Origin: Hirschia maritima DSM 19733
Lineage (GTDB): Bacteria; Pseudomonadota; Alphaproteobacteria; Caulobacterales; Hyphomonadaceae
Length of the DNA stretch: 64,000 bases
Reading direction: 5' to 3'
Assembly: GCF_000378345.1 (NCBI RefSeq)
Contig: NZ_KB899549.1
Coordinates: 1 to 64,000, forward strand
The notes under the pieces were generated by a model. The model worked only from the letters and a program-made list of their open reading frames with translations. It did no database searches and was not told the origin of the DNA. Positions 52,687 to 63,195 of this stretch are shown one piece after another. The position numbers were made by a program, and so were the translations under genes. The first letter of the stretch is position 1, and each line of letters begins with the position of its first letter.

Positions 52687-52710
52687 AAGGCTCCTGAAAT
52701 CAGGAGCCTT
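52687..52710. terminator. Bidirectional terminator
   Basis: AAGGCTCCTGA and TCAGGAGCCTT form a perfect 11-bp stem with a two-base turn between the convergent DUF481 and accA genes. Confidence 0.9.
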
Positions 52711-52733
52711 TGCTTAAACTACTCGAACTAAGT

Positions 52734-53699
52734 TTAATTTAAACCTTCACGTCCGATAGCATAAAAACGCTCTTTCCGCTGTTTACGAAGCTCCTCAGGA
52801 GACATGTCTTTCAACTCTTCCAATGAGCGATCTAACAAATCAGCAATACGTGTAAAAACATCAGCTGGTGCACGATGCGCGCCACCAATTGGTTCTTCCA
52901 CAACCGCATCCACAATTTTCATTTTCTCGAGATCAGCGGCTGTAATTTTCATCGCTTCAGCGGCATCTTTTGCACGCGCTGCATCTCTGAACAAAATTGA
53001 AGCAGCTCCTTCAGGAGAAATTACTGTGTAAATTGAGTGCTCCAACATGAAAACACGGTTCCCAGACGCCAAAGCAACGGCTCCACCTGAGCCGCCTTCA
53101 CCTGTAATGATAGAAATCAGAGGTGTGTTTAGTGTCAAACCTTTTTCAATGGATTTTGCAATCGCTTCAGCCTGACCACGCTCTTCTCCGCCGCGCCCAG
53201 GGTACGCCCCTGCCGTGTCAATCAACGCAATTACGGGTAAATTAAAACGCTCAGCCATTTCATACAGACGATATGTTTTTCTGTAACCTTCAGGACGCGC
53301 CATACCAAAATTATGCTTGATACGCTCTTCAGTTGTGCGGCCTTTAACATGCCCAACAACCATTACTGGTTTACCGTTAAAGCGTGCCAACCCACCAACA
53401 AGAGCTTCATCATTCATGAACTTGCGATCACCCGCAAGTTCCACCCATTCAGTGAAAATATTTTCGACATAATCGAAAAAGTGTGGCCGTTCAGGATGAC
53501 GTGAAACCTGAGCTTTTTGCCATGGGCCTAGGCTAGAATAAATATCACGGAGCTGTTTATCAGACTTTTCACGCAACTTTTGAACTTCATCTTCAATAGA
53601 AGCACCACCCTCAGCCGCAGCAGCTTCTAGCTCAGCGATTTTTTTTTGCATTTCTGCAAGTGGTTTTTCGAAATCCAAAAAAGTAGATGGCGTGGACAC
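52734..53699 (-). CDS. accA: Acetyl-CoA carboxylase carboxyltransferase subunit alpha
   Basis: The protein has 321 residues from a GTG at 53699, with AAGGA six bases upstream; a TTG at 53705 is the alternative. AccA with AccD transfers the carboxyl group from carboxybiotin to acetyl-CoA, making malonyl-CoA for fatty acids. The crotonase-like core shows GHVKGRTTEERIKHNFGMARPEGYRK, IALIDTAGAYPGRGGEERGQ and the GEGGSGGAVALASG oxyanion region. Length is standard. Helical N-terminus is typical. Confidence 0.96.
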   Translation of the reverse strand: MSTPSTFLDFEKPLAEMQKKIAELEAAAAEGGASIEDEVQKLREKSDKQLRDIYSSLGPWQKAQVSRHPERPHFFDYVENIFTEWVELAGDRKFMNDEALVGGLARFNGKPVMVVGHVKGRTTEERIKHNFGMARPEGYRKTYRLYEMAERFNLPVIALIDTAGAYPGRGGEERGQAEAIAKSIEKGLTLNTPLISIITGEGGSGGAVALASGNRVFMLEHSIYTVISPEGAASILFRDAARAKDAAEAMKITAADLEKMKIVDAVVEEPIGGAHRAPADVFTRIADLLDRSLEELKDMSPEELRKQRKERFYAIGREGLN

Positions 53700-53773
53700 G
53701 TTCAATCCTTACATTCTAAAAATATCCAACCCAACAAGTACGCTGAGCTGCCATTGGATGCAAGCCTAATTGA

Positions 53774-54991
53774 TCAATAAGCCTTTGGTAGAACATTGAA
53801 AATTAGCAGTAAACTTCTCTGCTTTGGAGAAAAGTTGTCATCTGACACAATAAACAGACGAATAATGCCATTTTCTTCTCTTCTAACTGCAATGCCCTCA
53901 AAATTATCACTAATTCCCGGAGGTTTTAAATAAAGTAATTCTTTAGGTTCACCCAAGGAGTATTTGTCATTCTCACCAAGGCTCACTGATGTTTGCAACA
54001 GACGAATATGTGTACCAGTCAGAGGAGAATAATGACGGTGCAATGAATACAATAGACCTTCAGATTCGTTCAGTGGCAAATAATCACTTCCCGTCATCTT
54101 TTTTCCGCCACCCGCAGACAGTTTGTGCTCAAAATCCACAAAACTTTGATTTGGACTAATCGAAATTTGCGAGGCCCCGTCTTTTAATGCCTCTATCCCC
54201 AATATAAGCCCACCATCCCGCGTGAGAGCTAAGGCTTCCATCCCTTGATTTCCACCTAATTTTTCTACCCCGTCCTCTCCGAGAACAAGATCAAAAATTT
54301 TGCTTGCGCGCGCATTCCCACCACAGGTGGTCAAATCAAATGCTTCTACACGGTGCTTTTGTTCAAAGGATACCAGAGCCAGCCCATCACTCACAGCTAA
54401 CCCTTCTGAATCGGCAGCTCGCTTACTGTCATAAGGATTACCCGCTGCATCACGCATAACACTCATCTGTGCATTCACCGGCAAAAGATGATCAAACTCG
54501 TCCATACCAATCCACAAAAAATCCCCTTGATCGGTGACTGATAAAAGAGAACCATTTTCCAGTGTTTCAAGACCGGAAATCCCGCCAAATCGTGGGTTGT
54601 CGCTCGTCAGGTGATATCCAGCAACATATTCCACTCCACTGAGTGTAGCGCTTTTCAAAAAGTCTACAGGTGACGCTTCTGTGGAATTAACGTTTAACAA
54701 TTCAACGGGTTGCGCATTCAAACTGATATCTTCGGGAGACACATAAGGTGTGCCCGATGGGCATGAATTGTTGTAATGTTCTTCTGCATTTTCCGCGACG
54801 AGCCAACGTTTATCTAATTTTGGAAGGTCAGCATTACGTGCTGCCTCAGAATCTACCAGTTTTTCATCCACCACATGCAGTGAAGACGTTGTTTGGCACC
54901 CCCAAACAACACCTACGATTGCCAATGCACTTAAAATGAGGCTCGATTTTCTAACGCTTAACAACACGACCAATATCACCCGGATCTGCAC
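53774..54991 (-). CDS. Phytase-esterase-like (PF13449-type) lipoprotein
   Basis: The protein has 405 residues as the longest frame; several internal GTG/TTG starts near 54964-54979 would give a cleaner signal peptide. The N-terminus [17 protein letters not shown] is a lipoprotein signal. The mature part is the esterase-like domain of phytases: [42 protein letters not shown] and [16 protein letters not shown] match the family's beta-propeller blades. Activity is unproven. Its 5' end overlaps the end of cobT by 41 bases, implying translation from the cobT message. Confidence 0.78.
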   Translation of the reverse strand: MQIRVILVVLLSVRKSSLILSALAIVGVVWGCQTTSSLHVVDEKLVDSEAARNADLPKLDKRWLVAENAEEHYNNSCPSGTPYVSPEDISLNAQPVELLNVNSTEASPVDFLKSATLSGVEYVAGYHLTSDNPRFGGISGLETLENGSLLSVTDQGDFLWIGMDEFDHLLPVNAQMSVMRDAAGNPYDSKRAADSEGLAVSDGLALVSFEQKHRVEAFDLTTCGGNARASKIFDLVLGEDGVEKLGGNQGMEALALTRDGGLILGIEALKDGASQISISPNQSFVDFEHKLSAGGGKKMTGSDYLPLNESEGLLYSLHRHYSPLTGTHIRLLQTSVSLGENDKYSLGEPKELLYLKPPGISDNFEGIAVRREENGIIRLFIVSDDNFSPKQRSLLLIFNVLPKAY

Positions 54992-56936
54992 GCCTTATTC
55001 CAGAAACAGTTGTTTTAGAAACAGCAGCCGGAGTTTTGACAATTTTTTTCTGCTTCGAGGTTTCTTCTTTTGAACTTGTAGTCATTTGTGAGCCCTTCAT
55101 AGGCCCTTCTTCGTCAAACAATTCGGCAAGCTTATCAGTCATGGCGCCGCCAAGCTGTTCAGCATCCACAATCGTTACAGCACGGCGATAATATCGCGTA
55201 ACATCATGCCCTATACCGATAGCAAGCAATTCAACAGGAGATTTCGTCTCAATGTATTCAATAACTTGACGCAAGTGAGCCTCAAGATAGTTGGAAGTGT
55301 TCACTGACAATGTTGAATCATCGACTGGCGCACCATCTGAAATCACCATCATAATACGGCGCTGTTCAGGTCGGCCTAACAATCGATCGTGCGCCCAGAT
55401 TAGCGCTTCGCCATCAATGTTTTCTTTGAGCAACCCTTCACGCATCATCAAACCAAGGTTTCTTCGAACCCGCCGCCAAGGTGCATCAGCGCTTTTATAA
55501 ACAATGTGACGCAAATCATTTAATCGCCCAGGAGCAGCTGGTTTCCCAGCCTGAATCCACTCTTCACGTGCCAAACCGCCCTTCCAAGCTTTGGTTGTAA
55601 AGCCAAGAATTTCAACTTTCACACCACAGCGTTCCAGAGTACGCGCGAGAATATCCGCACACAAAGCCGCGACCATAATTGGCCGTCCGCGCATTGATCC
55701 CGAATTATCTAGCAACAACGTCACAACAGTATCGCGGAAATTGGAATCATCTTCCTGCATGAAGGAAAGCGGAGATGTCGGATCAACCAGAACACGCGTT
55801 AGACGCGCTGTGTCCAAAATTCCTTCTTCCAGATCAAATTGCCATGAACGATTTTGCTGCGCCATCAAACGGCGTTGAAGCCTATTGGCCAACCGAGATA
55901 CCGCACCCTGTAATCCCTGCAACTGCGTATCTAGATAAGCGCGCAAACGAGACAACTCTTCTGGGTCGCATAACGTTTCTGCTGGCGCGACTTCATCATG
56001 TGCTGTTGAGAAAGCTTTATAATTGGAAGTAGATAAATCATCACCAGGCTGATAATTTGGACGAATGGGCTGTGAATCATCTTCCATTTCTGGAGCATCT
56101 TCATCCGCGTCAAAATCAGATTCCGCCTCCATAGCCATGGCGGCATCGCTTTCAATTTCGCTTTCGCTGTCTTCCTCGTCTAATTCTTCGCTACCTTGCG
56201 ATTCTTCTTGCTCATCACCAACAGAATCAGTGTTGTCCTCTTCAGGATTATCTTCTGCTTCTTCTGGTTCTTGGCTTGGATCTTCAGTTTCATCTGCAGG
56301 CGAAGTTTCATCGCCCAATTCCAAATCTTTTAGCAGCGATTTAATCGCTTCTGAAAATTTGTGCTGATCATGCATCGCATCAGCGAGCGCATCGACAGAA
56401 CCAGAAGCTTTCTTTTCAAGATCTACCCGCCAGAAATCTGCAACATGCTCTGCCGCAGGTGGAAGTGGTTTACCACTTAATTTTTCACGTAGCAGAAACT
56501 CAATTGCATCTGCTTGTGGAATATTTGTTCGTTCTTGGATTCGGACAAATTCTGCGCGTTCACAACGTTCTTCCAAAATTGCATCCAAATTTGATGCAAT
56601 CCCATCCATTTCTTTGGCACCAAGCGCATCAATGCGAGCACGCTCTGCGCCTTCGTATATAGCAGCAGCTTCTTCCGAGGTTGGTCTATTTGCTGAGTAA
56701 GCAACAGGGTCATGATAACGTTTGGTAAGAGCTAGTTTGTCCGCTTCCCCTCTCGCTATAGCAGCTGTGCTGGCATTCAATTTTCGAGGCGGCGAATTTA
56801 AAATAATCTTATCGCCAGCCACGCGCCCGCCATCTGCAGAAAAGCTCACTTCCACGTCTTTATCCGCTGCAAGCGATGCAGTGGTTATAGCCATGGCTGA
56901 ACGAAAAACCTCGTTTGGATCTGCAGGTTTACTCAT
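54951..56936 (-). CDS. cobT: Cobaltochelatase subunit CobT
   Basis: The protein has 661 residues. CobT with CobS forms the AAA+/VWA motor that drives cobalt insertion by CobN in aerobic B12 synthesis. An N-terminal domain is followed by a long acidic stretch (about residues 205-300, mostly Glu/Asp) and a VWA domain with the MIDAS start [15 protein letters not shown]. The C-terminal 45 residues past AELFDEEGP form a basic Lys/Thr-rich tail that is longer than usual. No cobN or other B12 gene is in view, so CobST may serve another chelatase or complex. Confidence 0.93.
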   Translation of the reverse strand: MSKPADPNEVFRSAMAITTASLAADKDVEVSFSADGGRVAGDKIILNSPPRKLNASTAAIARGEADKLALTKRYHDPVAYSANRPTSEEAAAIYEGAERARIDALGAKEMDGIASNLDAILEERCERAEFVRIQERTNIPQADAIEFLLREKLSGKPLPPAAEHVADFWRVDLEKKASGSVDALADAMHDQHKFSEAIKSLLKDLELGDETSPADETEDPSQEPEEAEDNPEEDNTDSVGDEQEESQGSEELDEEDSESEIESDAAMAMEAESDFDADEDAPEMEDDSQPIRPNYQPGDDLSTSNYKAFSTAHDEVAPAETLCDPEELSRLRAYLDTQLQGLQGAVSRLANRLQRRLMAQQNRSWQFDLEEGILDTARLTRVLVDPTSPLSFMQEDDSNFRDTVVTLLLDNSGSMRGRPIMVAALCADILARTLERCGVKVEILGFTTKAWKGGLAREEWIQAGKPAAPGRLNDLRHIVYKSADAPWRRVRRNLGLMMREGLLKENIDGEALIWAHDRLLGRPEQRRIMMVISDGAPVDDSTLSVNTSNYLEAHLRQVIEYIETKSPVELLAIGIGHDVTRYYRRAVTIVDAEQLGGAMTDKLAELFDEEGPMKGSQMTTSSKEETSKQKKIVKTPAAVSKTTVSGIRRADPGDIGRVVKR

Positions 56937-56976
56937 GAATGAACAAATACTCTTGGATAGATATCAACAATATGGC

Positions 56977-57960
56977 TTAGGTAGCGAGCCCCACTAATGC
57001 ACTTTCCGGAAGATCTTCTCCAAACGCTCTTTGGTAGAACTCTGCCACGATTGGACGTTCAAGTTCGTCACATTTATTGACGAATGTCATACGAAAAGCA
57101 GTTGGAACATCTCCAAAAATCTTAGCGTTTTCAGCCCATGTGATTACAGTTCTTGGGCTCATCACCGTAGAAATATCACCATTAACGAACGCAGCACGAG
57201 ACAGATCTGCAACATGCACCATTTTCGACACGATTTCAGGCTCCATCTCAGGCACTTTTGCTGAAACAATTTCAGTTTCAACATCATGCTCAAGATAGTT
57301 CAATGTGGTAACGATTGACCAACGATCCATCTGACCTTGGTTTAGCTGCTGAGTCCCGTGATAAAGCCCTGTTGTGTCTCCAAGACCAATCGTGTTGGTT
57401 GTAGAAAACAAACGGAAGTTTGGATGTGGACGCATTACTTTATTCTGATCAAGCAATGTTAACTGACCAGAAGCTTCAAGAATACGCTGAATAACGAACA
57501 TCACATCAGGACGCCCTGCATCATATTCATCAAACACCAATGCTATTGGGCGCTGCAAAGCCCACGGCAGTATTCCTTCACGGAATTCAGTGATTTGCTT
57601 ACCATCCTTCAGAACAATTGCATCCTTACCAACAAGATCAATACGTGACACGTGACTATCCAAATTGATCCGCATTAATGGCCAATTCAAACGCGCTGCA
57701 ATCTGCTCTATGTGAGTAGATTTTCCTGTTCCGTGAAAACCTTGCACCATGACACGGCGGTTATGCGTAAACCCAGCAAGAATCGCACGTGTTGTTTGCG
57801 GATCAAAACGATATGTTTCGTCCAGATCAGGCACATAAGATGAGCGCTCAGGAAAAGCAGGAGCAGTTCCATCAATATCAACGCCAAATGTGTCTCGTAT
57901 GGACACCTCAACAGTTGGAGCCAAATCTTTTAATTCTTCGGATGCATCGGTTACGGACAT
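56977..57960 (-). CDS. cobS: Cobaltochelatase subunit CobS (MoxR-type AAA+ ATPase)
   Basis: The protein has 327 residues. Walker A is [15 protein letters not shown]; Walker B region is [19 protein letters not shown]; sensor [16 protein letters not shown] is typical of CobS. It forms a hexameric ring with CobT. AGGTCTC lies before the ATG. It is 40 bases upstream of cobT and 149 bases downstream of the J-domain gene. The wording of the family core is diagnostic of CobS rather than generic MoxR. Confidence 0.94.
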   Translation of the reverse strand: MSVTDASEELKDLAPTVEVSIRDTFGVDIDGTAPAFPERSSYVPDLDETYRFDPQTTRAILAGFTHNRRVMVQGFHGTGKSTHIEQIAARLNWPLMRINLDSHVSRIDLVGKDAIVLKDGKQITEFREGILPWALQRPIALVFDEYDAGRPDVMFVIQRILEASGQLTLLDQNKVMRPHPNFRLFSTTNTIGLGDTTGLYHGTQQLNQGQMDRWSIVTTLNYLEHDVETEIVSAKVPEMEPEIVSKMVHVADLSRAAFVNGDISTVMSPRTVITWAENAKIFGDVPTAFRMTFVNKCDELERPIVAEFYQRAFGEDLPESALVGLAT

Positions 57961-58109
57961 GAGACCTACATAATATCAAAATATCTATTCAAATCTCCGG
58001 CACCATAGAGTGTGCCGTGAAATCTTTCAAACGGTAACAACAAGAATATCTCTAACAAGTGAGTTATTAAGGTGAGACAATACAGCCCACACCTGTTCAT
58101 CTCAAAACA

Positions 58110-58784
58110 TCATTGAGTCAAACCAGCGGCTTTTAAGGTTTTGAATGCCCGCATGACCTTTCCTAAGCGATGTTCTTGAGAGCGGTCTCCACCATTTGAA
58201 TCTGGGTGACATTCTTTAATCAATCGCGAGTAAGCGACTTTTATGTGCTTAGGCCCAGCATTGTGTGGCAACCCTAATTCATCCAAGGCTTTAACCTGCA
58301 AACGCGTTCTTTGAGGAGCATCAGTTTTTGAAGACGGACGAATTGGATTTCCATCTGCATCAAATTGATGCCGTCCGTTATAAATGCGTGCACGCAATCC
58401 TTCGGCTGTAGCTGATCCACTAACTGGACCTGATCCAAATTTCCAAGTTTTCTGGTGTCCGGCATCTTCCGAATTACGGAACGCCATGTATTCAGCCTCA
58501 GTCATGCCGTCAAAAAAGTTGTACTGCTTATTGTACTCAGCAGCATGACGCTGACAAAACCAGTGAAAATCCGAATCGGTTTTGTTTTTTTTATTGATTG
58601 AGGCAGCATCCTGTTTGGGAGCTTTACACACACCTGGTTGATCACACCCTTTGTGTTCACAAACGCGATCGGTCACAGGTTGCTTGTTACGTACATTCTT
58701 CCGCCCACGGTGACCAGGCGGCTTAATACGAATATCCACGAACTTTGCGCGGAAGTTGTCTTTTGAGTCTTCAGAATCTGCCAT
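58110..58784 (-). CDS. C-terminal J-domain protein (DnaJ-like)
   Basis: The protein has 224 residues. The J domain is at the C-terminus (about residues 168-222) with the HPD motif in KECHPDSNGG, so it can stimulate a DnaK-type chaperone. The N-terminal part has a candidate zinc site CEHKGCDQPGVC with a later FCQRH, and the segment YNKQYNFFDGMTEAEYMAF typical of this alphaproteobacterial family beside cobS. It is divergent from bolA with only 39 bases between starts. A link to CobST assembly is inferred from conserved position only. Confidence 0.85.
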   Translation of the reverse strand: MADSEDSKDNFRAKFVDIRIKPPGHRGRKNVRNKQPVTDRVCEHKGCDQPGVCKAPKQDAASINKKNKTDSDFHWFCQRHAAEYNKQYNFFDGMTEAEYMAFRNSEDAGHQKTWKFGSGPVSGSATAEGLRARIYNGRHQFDADGNPIRPSSKTDAPQRTRLQVKALDELGLPHNAGPKHIKVAYSRLIKECHPDSNGGDRSQEHRLGKVMRAFKTLKAAGLTQ

Positions 58785-58823
58785 AAGACTTTAAATGACC
58801 TATCTTCACTAAAGGATCAAGAA

Positions 58824-59090
58824 TTGACAAATCGCCAAAACCGTATCCGCACTGCACTAACAGCTGAACTTTCACCTGACCTTTTGGAAGTCGAAGATGA
58901 CTCTCATCGACATGCCGGTCATGCGGGCGCGAGCCCAGCTGGCGAAACACACTACAGCATTAAAGTCTGGTCCAAAAGCTTTGAAGGCATGAACCGAGTA
59001 AAAATTCACAGAAAAATAAATGAAATCCTGCAACCAGAATTTGATTCAGGGCTGCATGCGCTTTCAATCAAAATAATTCGGCCGGAATAA
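58824..59090 (+). CDS. bolA: BolA family protein
   Basis: The protein has 88 residues from a TTG at 58824 with AAGGA seven bases upstream. BolA proteins pair with monothiol glutaredoxins and bind iron-sulfur clusters or regulate transcription. The fold is seen in DDSHRHAGHAGA with its conserved His, the THYSIKVWSKSFEGMNRVKIHRKINEIL stretch (about residues 42-70) and the LHALSIKIIRPE end. The divergent J-domain gene and the Grx3 gene elsewhere are consistent with such a role. Confidence 0.9.
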   Translation: MTNRQNRIRTALTAELSPDLLEVEDDSHRHAGHAGASPAGETHYSIKVWSKSFEGMNRVKIHRKINEILQPEFDSGLHALSIKIIRPE

Positions 59091-59156
59091 GAGTTTCAAA
59101 CGGTGATGCGATAATCACCAACACAACTCATCAATATGCCAACTAGAAAGATATAC

Positions 59157-59279
59157 ACACCTTCTTGGATCTAAAAACGATCGATACAAGAAGGTGTTTA
59201 ATGCGTCCCCGCCAACCTAGAAGCATTAAGAGGGACTATCTAAAAATTAAGAGTCATACGCAACTAGGGAAAACCCTAG
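59157..59279. repeat. Two hairpins between convergent bolA and luxR-type genes
   Basis: An 11-bp perfect inverted repeat (ACACCTTCTTG at 59157-59167, CAAGAAGGTGT at 59187-59197) with a 19-base loop lies 66 bases past bolA. A second hairpin, CTAGGG-AAAA-CCCTAG, is at 59264-59279 near the luxR-type stop. Neither has a good T-run; they could be weak terminators or regulator sites. Confidence 0.55.
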
Positions 59280-59296
59280 CAAACCCCACTTTTTGG

Positions 59297-60040
59297 CTAT
59301 TTTTTTGAAAAAGTACTAGATATCAACCCCTTCTCTCTAGCCATTGTAATCGCTTGAGAGGTACTACGAGCACTAAATTGTTTACGAATATTGGTAAGAT
59401 GCGCTTCTACAGCTTTGACAGAAATACCTAATTGATCTGCTGTACTTCTGTCAGTATTCCCATCTGCCTTTGATTGCAAAACCTCGATTTGACGAGCGGT
59501 CAAATCATGATCTCTTAGAGGTTTTCCCACACGCCGATTCAATAAAAGCACGCCCTCTTGTACGAATTTTGTACTTGCAAGATCAAACATGATCCTCACA
59601 TCAGGATCTCTATCCAACTCATTCCCATACAGCGATACCAAATAATACGAACCGTTTAATGTTGGGATTAGCCGACTATACCCATCCGAATACCCAAATT
59701 TTTTCGCATCATCCATCACCTGTTGGGCTTCTTTTGTCATAATAGAATGTGCGATTTGCTCATCCCAATACCCAGCATCATTCCCCTTGATGAGTGCTGC
59801 AAACACAGGATCAACTTCAAAATAACGTTTTTCGCGGTAATACCTTGCCCACTCTCTAGGCCACTCGCCAAAACCGCGGCTCAACTTTGCATCGCCACCG
59901 ATCACAGCCCAAGCAGAACTCGCTACCACGCCGTGCGGCTTCACCAATTCTTGAAAACACCGCCCTAATTCGGGGACATCCATGCAATTTGAAGCTTGTT
60001 GTGCAAATTTAAACGTCTTTTCGGCGATAAGATTGGACAT
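59297..60040 (-). CDS. LuxR-family regulator with autoinducer-binding domain (solo)
   Basis: The protein has 247 residues from the ATG at 60040, with AAGGG six bases upstream; a second ATG lies at 60046. The N-terminal acyl-homoserine-lactone-binding domain shows the W-x3-Y-x-aromatic-DP spacing (WARYYREKRYFEVDPVF). The C-terminal HTH is LTARQIEVLQSKADGNTDRSTADQLGISVKAVEAHLTNI (about residues 180-220). No luxI is adjacent, so it is a LuxR solo that may sense external signals. The signal is unknown. Confidence 0.88.
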   Translation of the reverse strand: MSNLIAEKTFKFAQQASNCMDVPELGRCFQELVKPHGVVASSAWAVIGGDAKLSRGFGEWPREWARYYREKRYFEVDPVFAALIKGNDAGYWDEQIAHSIMTKEAQQVMDDAKKFGYSDGYSRLIPTLNGSYYLVSLYGNELDRDPDVRIMFDLASTKFVQEGVLLLNRRVGKPLRDHDLTARQIEVLQSKADGNTDRSTADQLGISVKAVEAHLTNIRKQFSARSTSQAITMAREKGLISSTFSKK

Positions 60041-60141
60041 CCCCATCCCTTCTGAACCATCTGAGATAGAATTTTTGCCACAGACCTAAAGCTGTATAAA
60101 CATATTAGTAGTTGTGAAATAACGATTATTTATAGTTGTTA

Positions 60142-61413
60142 CTACAATTTTCGATCGCGTCTTACCCGTAATCCAGTGATCTGATTGCGATGTTTTCTCA
60201 TTATCTCAAACTGGTATCCGTGAAATATAAATTTCCGCCCAGGGTCTGGAATTGTCTGAGTTTCGTGAATAACCAATCCCGCCACCGTTACAGCTTCGTC
60301 ATCGGGTAAATCCCAATCCATTGCACGGTTCAAATCTCTAATAGGAGCCCAACCATCCACAAACACTGATCCATCAGGCTGCGGACGAACCCCTTCAACC
60401 GTGACATCGTGCTCATCACGGATTTCTCCGACAATTTCCTCAAGAATATCTTCTAGTGTGATCAGGCCCATAATGGCCCCATATTCATCCACGACAATCG
60501 CAAAGTGAGCTTGATTTCGTTGAAAATGGTCTAATTGATCCTGAAGTGTAGTCGTTTCAGGCGCAAACACTGCTTTGCGCTTAATCTTATCAACCTCGAG
60601 ACTAGAAAAGTCTCCATCGGCCTCCATAATCGCACGCAACAAATCTTTAGCATGCAAAATACCGATAATTTCCTCTTTATCGCCGCGATATAAGGGTAAG
60701 CGAGTATGCGGACTTTCTAGCGCCTGTCGAACTACATCATCAGGCGGTAAATCTGCATCAATCATAACAATTGATTTTCGGTGCACCATCACGTCTTCAA
60801 CGGTCAGCTCTTTGAGATCCAAGACACCACCTAGGCGGTGTTTATCTTCAACCTCCACATTTCCATCTTCAGCATGCATGTTGATTGCGCCACGTATTTC
60901 ATCAACGGGAGCAAGAGCATCTGCTTCGGCTTTAATGCCAAAGACTGCCAAAGTGATTCGAACCAACACCTGAACCACTTTTACTAAAGGTTTTAACAAC
61001 CGAACGAGCACACCTATGGGACCAGACACAGTCATTGCAAACCGGTCAGCATTGTTAAGCGCATACGTTTTTGGCAGCACTTCAGCAAATACAAGAACCA
61101 AAATCGTCATTACCATAGTGGCAACAGCGACCCCGCTCTCCCCAACAACTTGCAGCAAATATGATGTTGCTATGGAGGTCGCGAGAATATTGACCAGATT
61201 GTTTCCTAGAAGGATAGATCCAATCAAACCTTCTTGATTGGCAATCAATTTATTGACGCGCTTAGCACCTTTTTTTCCTTCTTTTTCAAGAGAGTGCATG
61301 CGTGCGCGCGAAGCAGCTGTCAAAGCCGTTTCAGAACCAGAAAAGAAACCGGACATCATCAATAGGATAAGAACGACAATTGGTGGCCACACCAACCCTA
61401 TATCAATATTCAT
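60142..61413 (-). CDS. CNNM/CorC-type membrane protein (HlyC/CorC family)
   Basis: The protein has 423 residues. An N-terminal DUF21/CNNM domain with about three to four membrane helices (VVLILLMMSGFFSGSETALTAASRARMH) is followed by two CBS domains (about residues 200-330) and a C-terminal CorC_HlyC domain (VDGWAPIRDLNRAMDWDLPDDE). Members are implicated in magnesium or cobalt efflux. It starts ten bases after the aroB stop, so it is probably co-transcribed with aroKB. Confidence 0.9.
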   Translation of the reverse strand: MNIDIGLVWPPIVVLILLMMSGFFSGSETALTAASRARMHSLEKEGKKGAKRVNKLIANQEGLIGSILLGNNLVNILATSIATSYLLQVVGESGVAVATMVMTILVLVFAEVLPKTYALNNADRFAMTVSGPIGVLVRLLKPLVKVVQVLVRITLAVFGIKAEADALAPVDEIRGAINMHAEDGNVEVEDKHRLGGVLDLKELTVEDVMVHRKSIVMIDADLPPDDVVRQALESPHTRLPLYRGDKEEIIGILHAKDLLRAIMEADGDFSSLEVDKIKRKAVFAPETTTLQDQLDHFQRNQAHFAIVVDEYGAIMGLITLEDILEEIVGEIRDEHDVTVEGVRPQPDGSVFVDGWAPIRDLNRAMDWDLPDDEAVTVAGLVIHETQTIPDPGRKFIFHGYQFEIMRKHRNQITGLRVRRDRKL

Positions 61414-61423
61414 AATGCTCTAT

Positions 61424-62545
61424 TTAGTCCGCCGTTTCTGAATTCAAGAATACCAATAAATTATCAGCATCTACATTTTTCTCGATATAGGACTGCCCAA
61501 TCCCTTTTGCGAGGATAAGTGTAAGACGCCCTTGTTCTGTTTTCTTGTCATGCATCATATGTTCCAACAACGCATTAGCTTCATATGGACCACCCGCTAA
61601 ATTGCGAACATCAGTTTCCAACCCTAAAGCTGCTATCGCTTTCTCGGCGCGTGTCACGTCCTGACCTGAACAAAGATCAATTGCTTTTGAGTAGCGATAT
61701 GCCATCGCCATCCCAGTTCCTACTGCCTCTCCGTGAAGCAAAGCTGGCCCAAAGCCATTTGCTCTTTCCAACGCATGTGCAAAAGTATGCCCTAAATTTA
61801 ACAATGCTCTTTTACCACGCTCAGTTTCATCTTCTGAAACAATACGCGCTTTGGCTTCACAAGAAACTCTTACAGCTTCCGCTAGAGTATCAGGATCAGC
61901 CGCGTTTAATTTTTCTGCATTTTGCTCAATGAACTCGAAAAAATCTGGATCATCAATCAATCCATACTTGATGACTTCTGCCAAACCTGCACACAGTTCG
62001 CGCACAGGCAAGGTTTGCAAAACATCCTGATCGGCAATCACCATTTCAGGCTGATTGAACAAACCAATCAAATTTTTTCCCATTTTAGAATTGATAGCGG
62101 TCTTACCACCAACAGAAGAATCAACTTGAGAAAGCAATGTCGTTGGAACCTGAACAAAACGCATTCCACGTTTCAATAAGCCAGCGACCAACCCTGTGAG
62201 GTCACCAATAACTCCGCCTCCAAACGCAAGCACCACATCATTGCGGTCTGCTCCTTGCGCCATCAATGCATCAATTGTGCTTTCCAAAATTGAATAGCAC
62301 TTCGTCGCTTCGCCTGGCGGCAATATTTCCACAAATGATTCGATGTTTTCTTGAACCAATCCATTCTGCAATGTCTCCAAATGTGTCTTGGCAACATTTT
62401 CATCAGTAACGATGAACACGCGTTGTTGTTTCAAAATTGGCTTGATAAGCTCACCAGCTCGCGACAGTAAGCCAGCAGCGATATGGATGTCATAGCTGCG
62501 TTCGCCCAATGCGACAGTCACTTGTTTCGCTGAATTCTGAACCAT
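61424..62545 (-). CDS. aroB: 3-dehydroquinate synthase
   Basis: The protein has 373 residues. AroB forms 3-dehydroquinate from DAHP, with NAD+ and a divalent metal. Visible motifs are FGGGVIGDLTGLVAGLLKRGMRFVQVPTTLLSQVDSSVGGKT (about residues 108-150), LINLGHTFAHALE with metal ligand His, and GEAVGTGMAMA. The family length is about 360-370. It lies 11 bases downstream of aroK. The product enters the shikimate path that feeds pabB and pabC. Confidence 0.96.
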   Translation of the reverse strand: MVQNSAKQVTVALGERSYDIHIAAGLLSRAGELIKPILKQQRVFIVTDENVAKTHLETLQNGLVQENIESFVEILPPGEATKCYSILESTIDALMAQGADRNDVVLAFGGGVIGDLTGLVAGLLKRGMRFVQVPTTLLSQVDSSVGGKTAINSKMGKNLIGLFNQPEMVIADQDVLQTLPVRELCAGLAEVIKYGLIDDPDFFEFIEQNAEKLNAADPDTLAEAVRVSCEAKARIVSEDETERGKRALLNLGHTFAHALERANGFGPALLHGEAVGTGMAMAYRYSKAIDLCSGQDVTRAEKAIAALGLETDVRNLAGGPYEANALLEHMMHDKKTEQGRLTLILAKGIGQSYIEKNVDADNLLVFLNSETAD

Positions 62546-62556
62546 TATTCTCTCAT

Positions 62557-63132
62557 CTATATATTCAATGCTGCACGGATCGCATCAACGGTTTGTTTGT
62601 GTGGGCCGTCTTCCGATACAACTTCATAATCTGCAAGTGCATATACCGGCTCTCTTTGATCCAACAAATCCGACAAAACTTTTTTGGGGTTTTCTTTTTT
62701 CAAAAGAGGACGCCCACCTTTTTTATTTACGCGTCGCCATAAAGTTTCCAAATCGGCTTTCAACCAAACCGTAACTGCATGCTTCTGCATAAGGGCGCGC
62801 GTTGCTTCATTCATATAAGCACCGCCGCCTGTTGCTAAAACCATGCGAGGTTCTTCAAGCAAACGTTCAATCACGCGCGCTTCAACCCGGCGAAACTCTT
62901 CTTCACCATGTGTTTCGAAAATTTCAGGAATTGTCATCGACGCTGCTTTTTCGATTTCATCATCACTATCATGAAAAGGAATTTCTAATTCTTGCGCTAA
63001 TCTGCGCCCGACGGAAGACTTGCCAGCGCCCATTATTCCAACAAGCACAATAGTATGTTTCTGCGGTTCTTTTGCACTTAACTGCACATTTGCCGCTTTT
63101 TGGTCGTTTTCAATCGATAAACCGTGTGTCAC
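62557..63132 (-). CDS. aroK: Shikimate kinase
   Basis: The protein has 191 residues from a GTG at 63132; the longest frame begins at a TTG at 63207, inside the divergent gene, and is less likely. Shikimate kinase phosphorylates shikimate with ATP. The P-loop is LVGIMGAGKSSVGRRLA, followed by PFHDSDDEIEKAASMTIPEIFETHGE, the ATGGGAYMNE stretch and LKADLETLWRR. No chorismate mutase is fused. The start is uncertain since no strong SD was found for either codon. Confidence 0.93.
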   Translation of the reverse strand: MTHGLSIENDQKAANVQLSAKEPQKHTIVLVGIMGAGKSSVGRRLAQELEIPFHDSDDEIEKAASMTIPEIFETHGEEEFRRVEARVIERLLEEPRMVLATGGGAYMNEATRALMQKHAVTVWLKADLETLWRRVNKKGGRPLLKKENPKKVLSDLLDQREPVYALADYEVVSEDGPHKQTVDAIRAALNI

Positions 63133-63195
63133 ATAAAAGCTCTTTGCCGATAGATTCAATATACGCTTATACAACCTGTGAGATGGGAGCAATTC

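Noticed and set aside
56065-56367. Ser-rich rightward frame of 100 residues
   Set aside because: It is the complement of the acidic Glu/Asp-rich stretch of CobT, which produces Ser-rich antisense frames.
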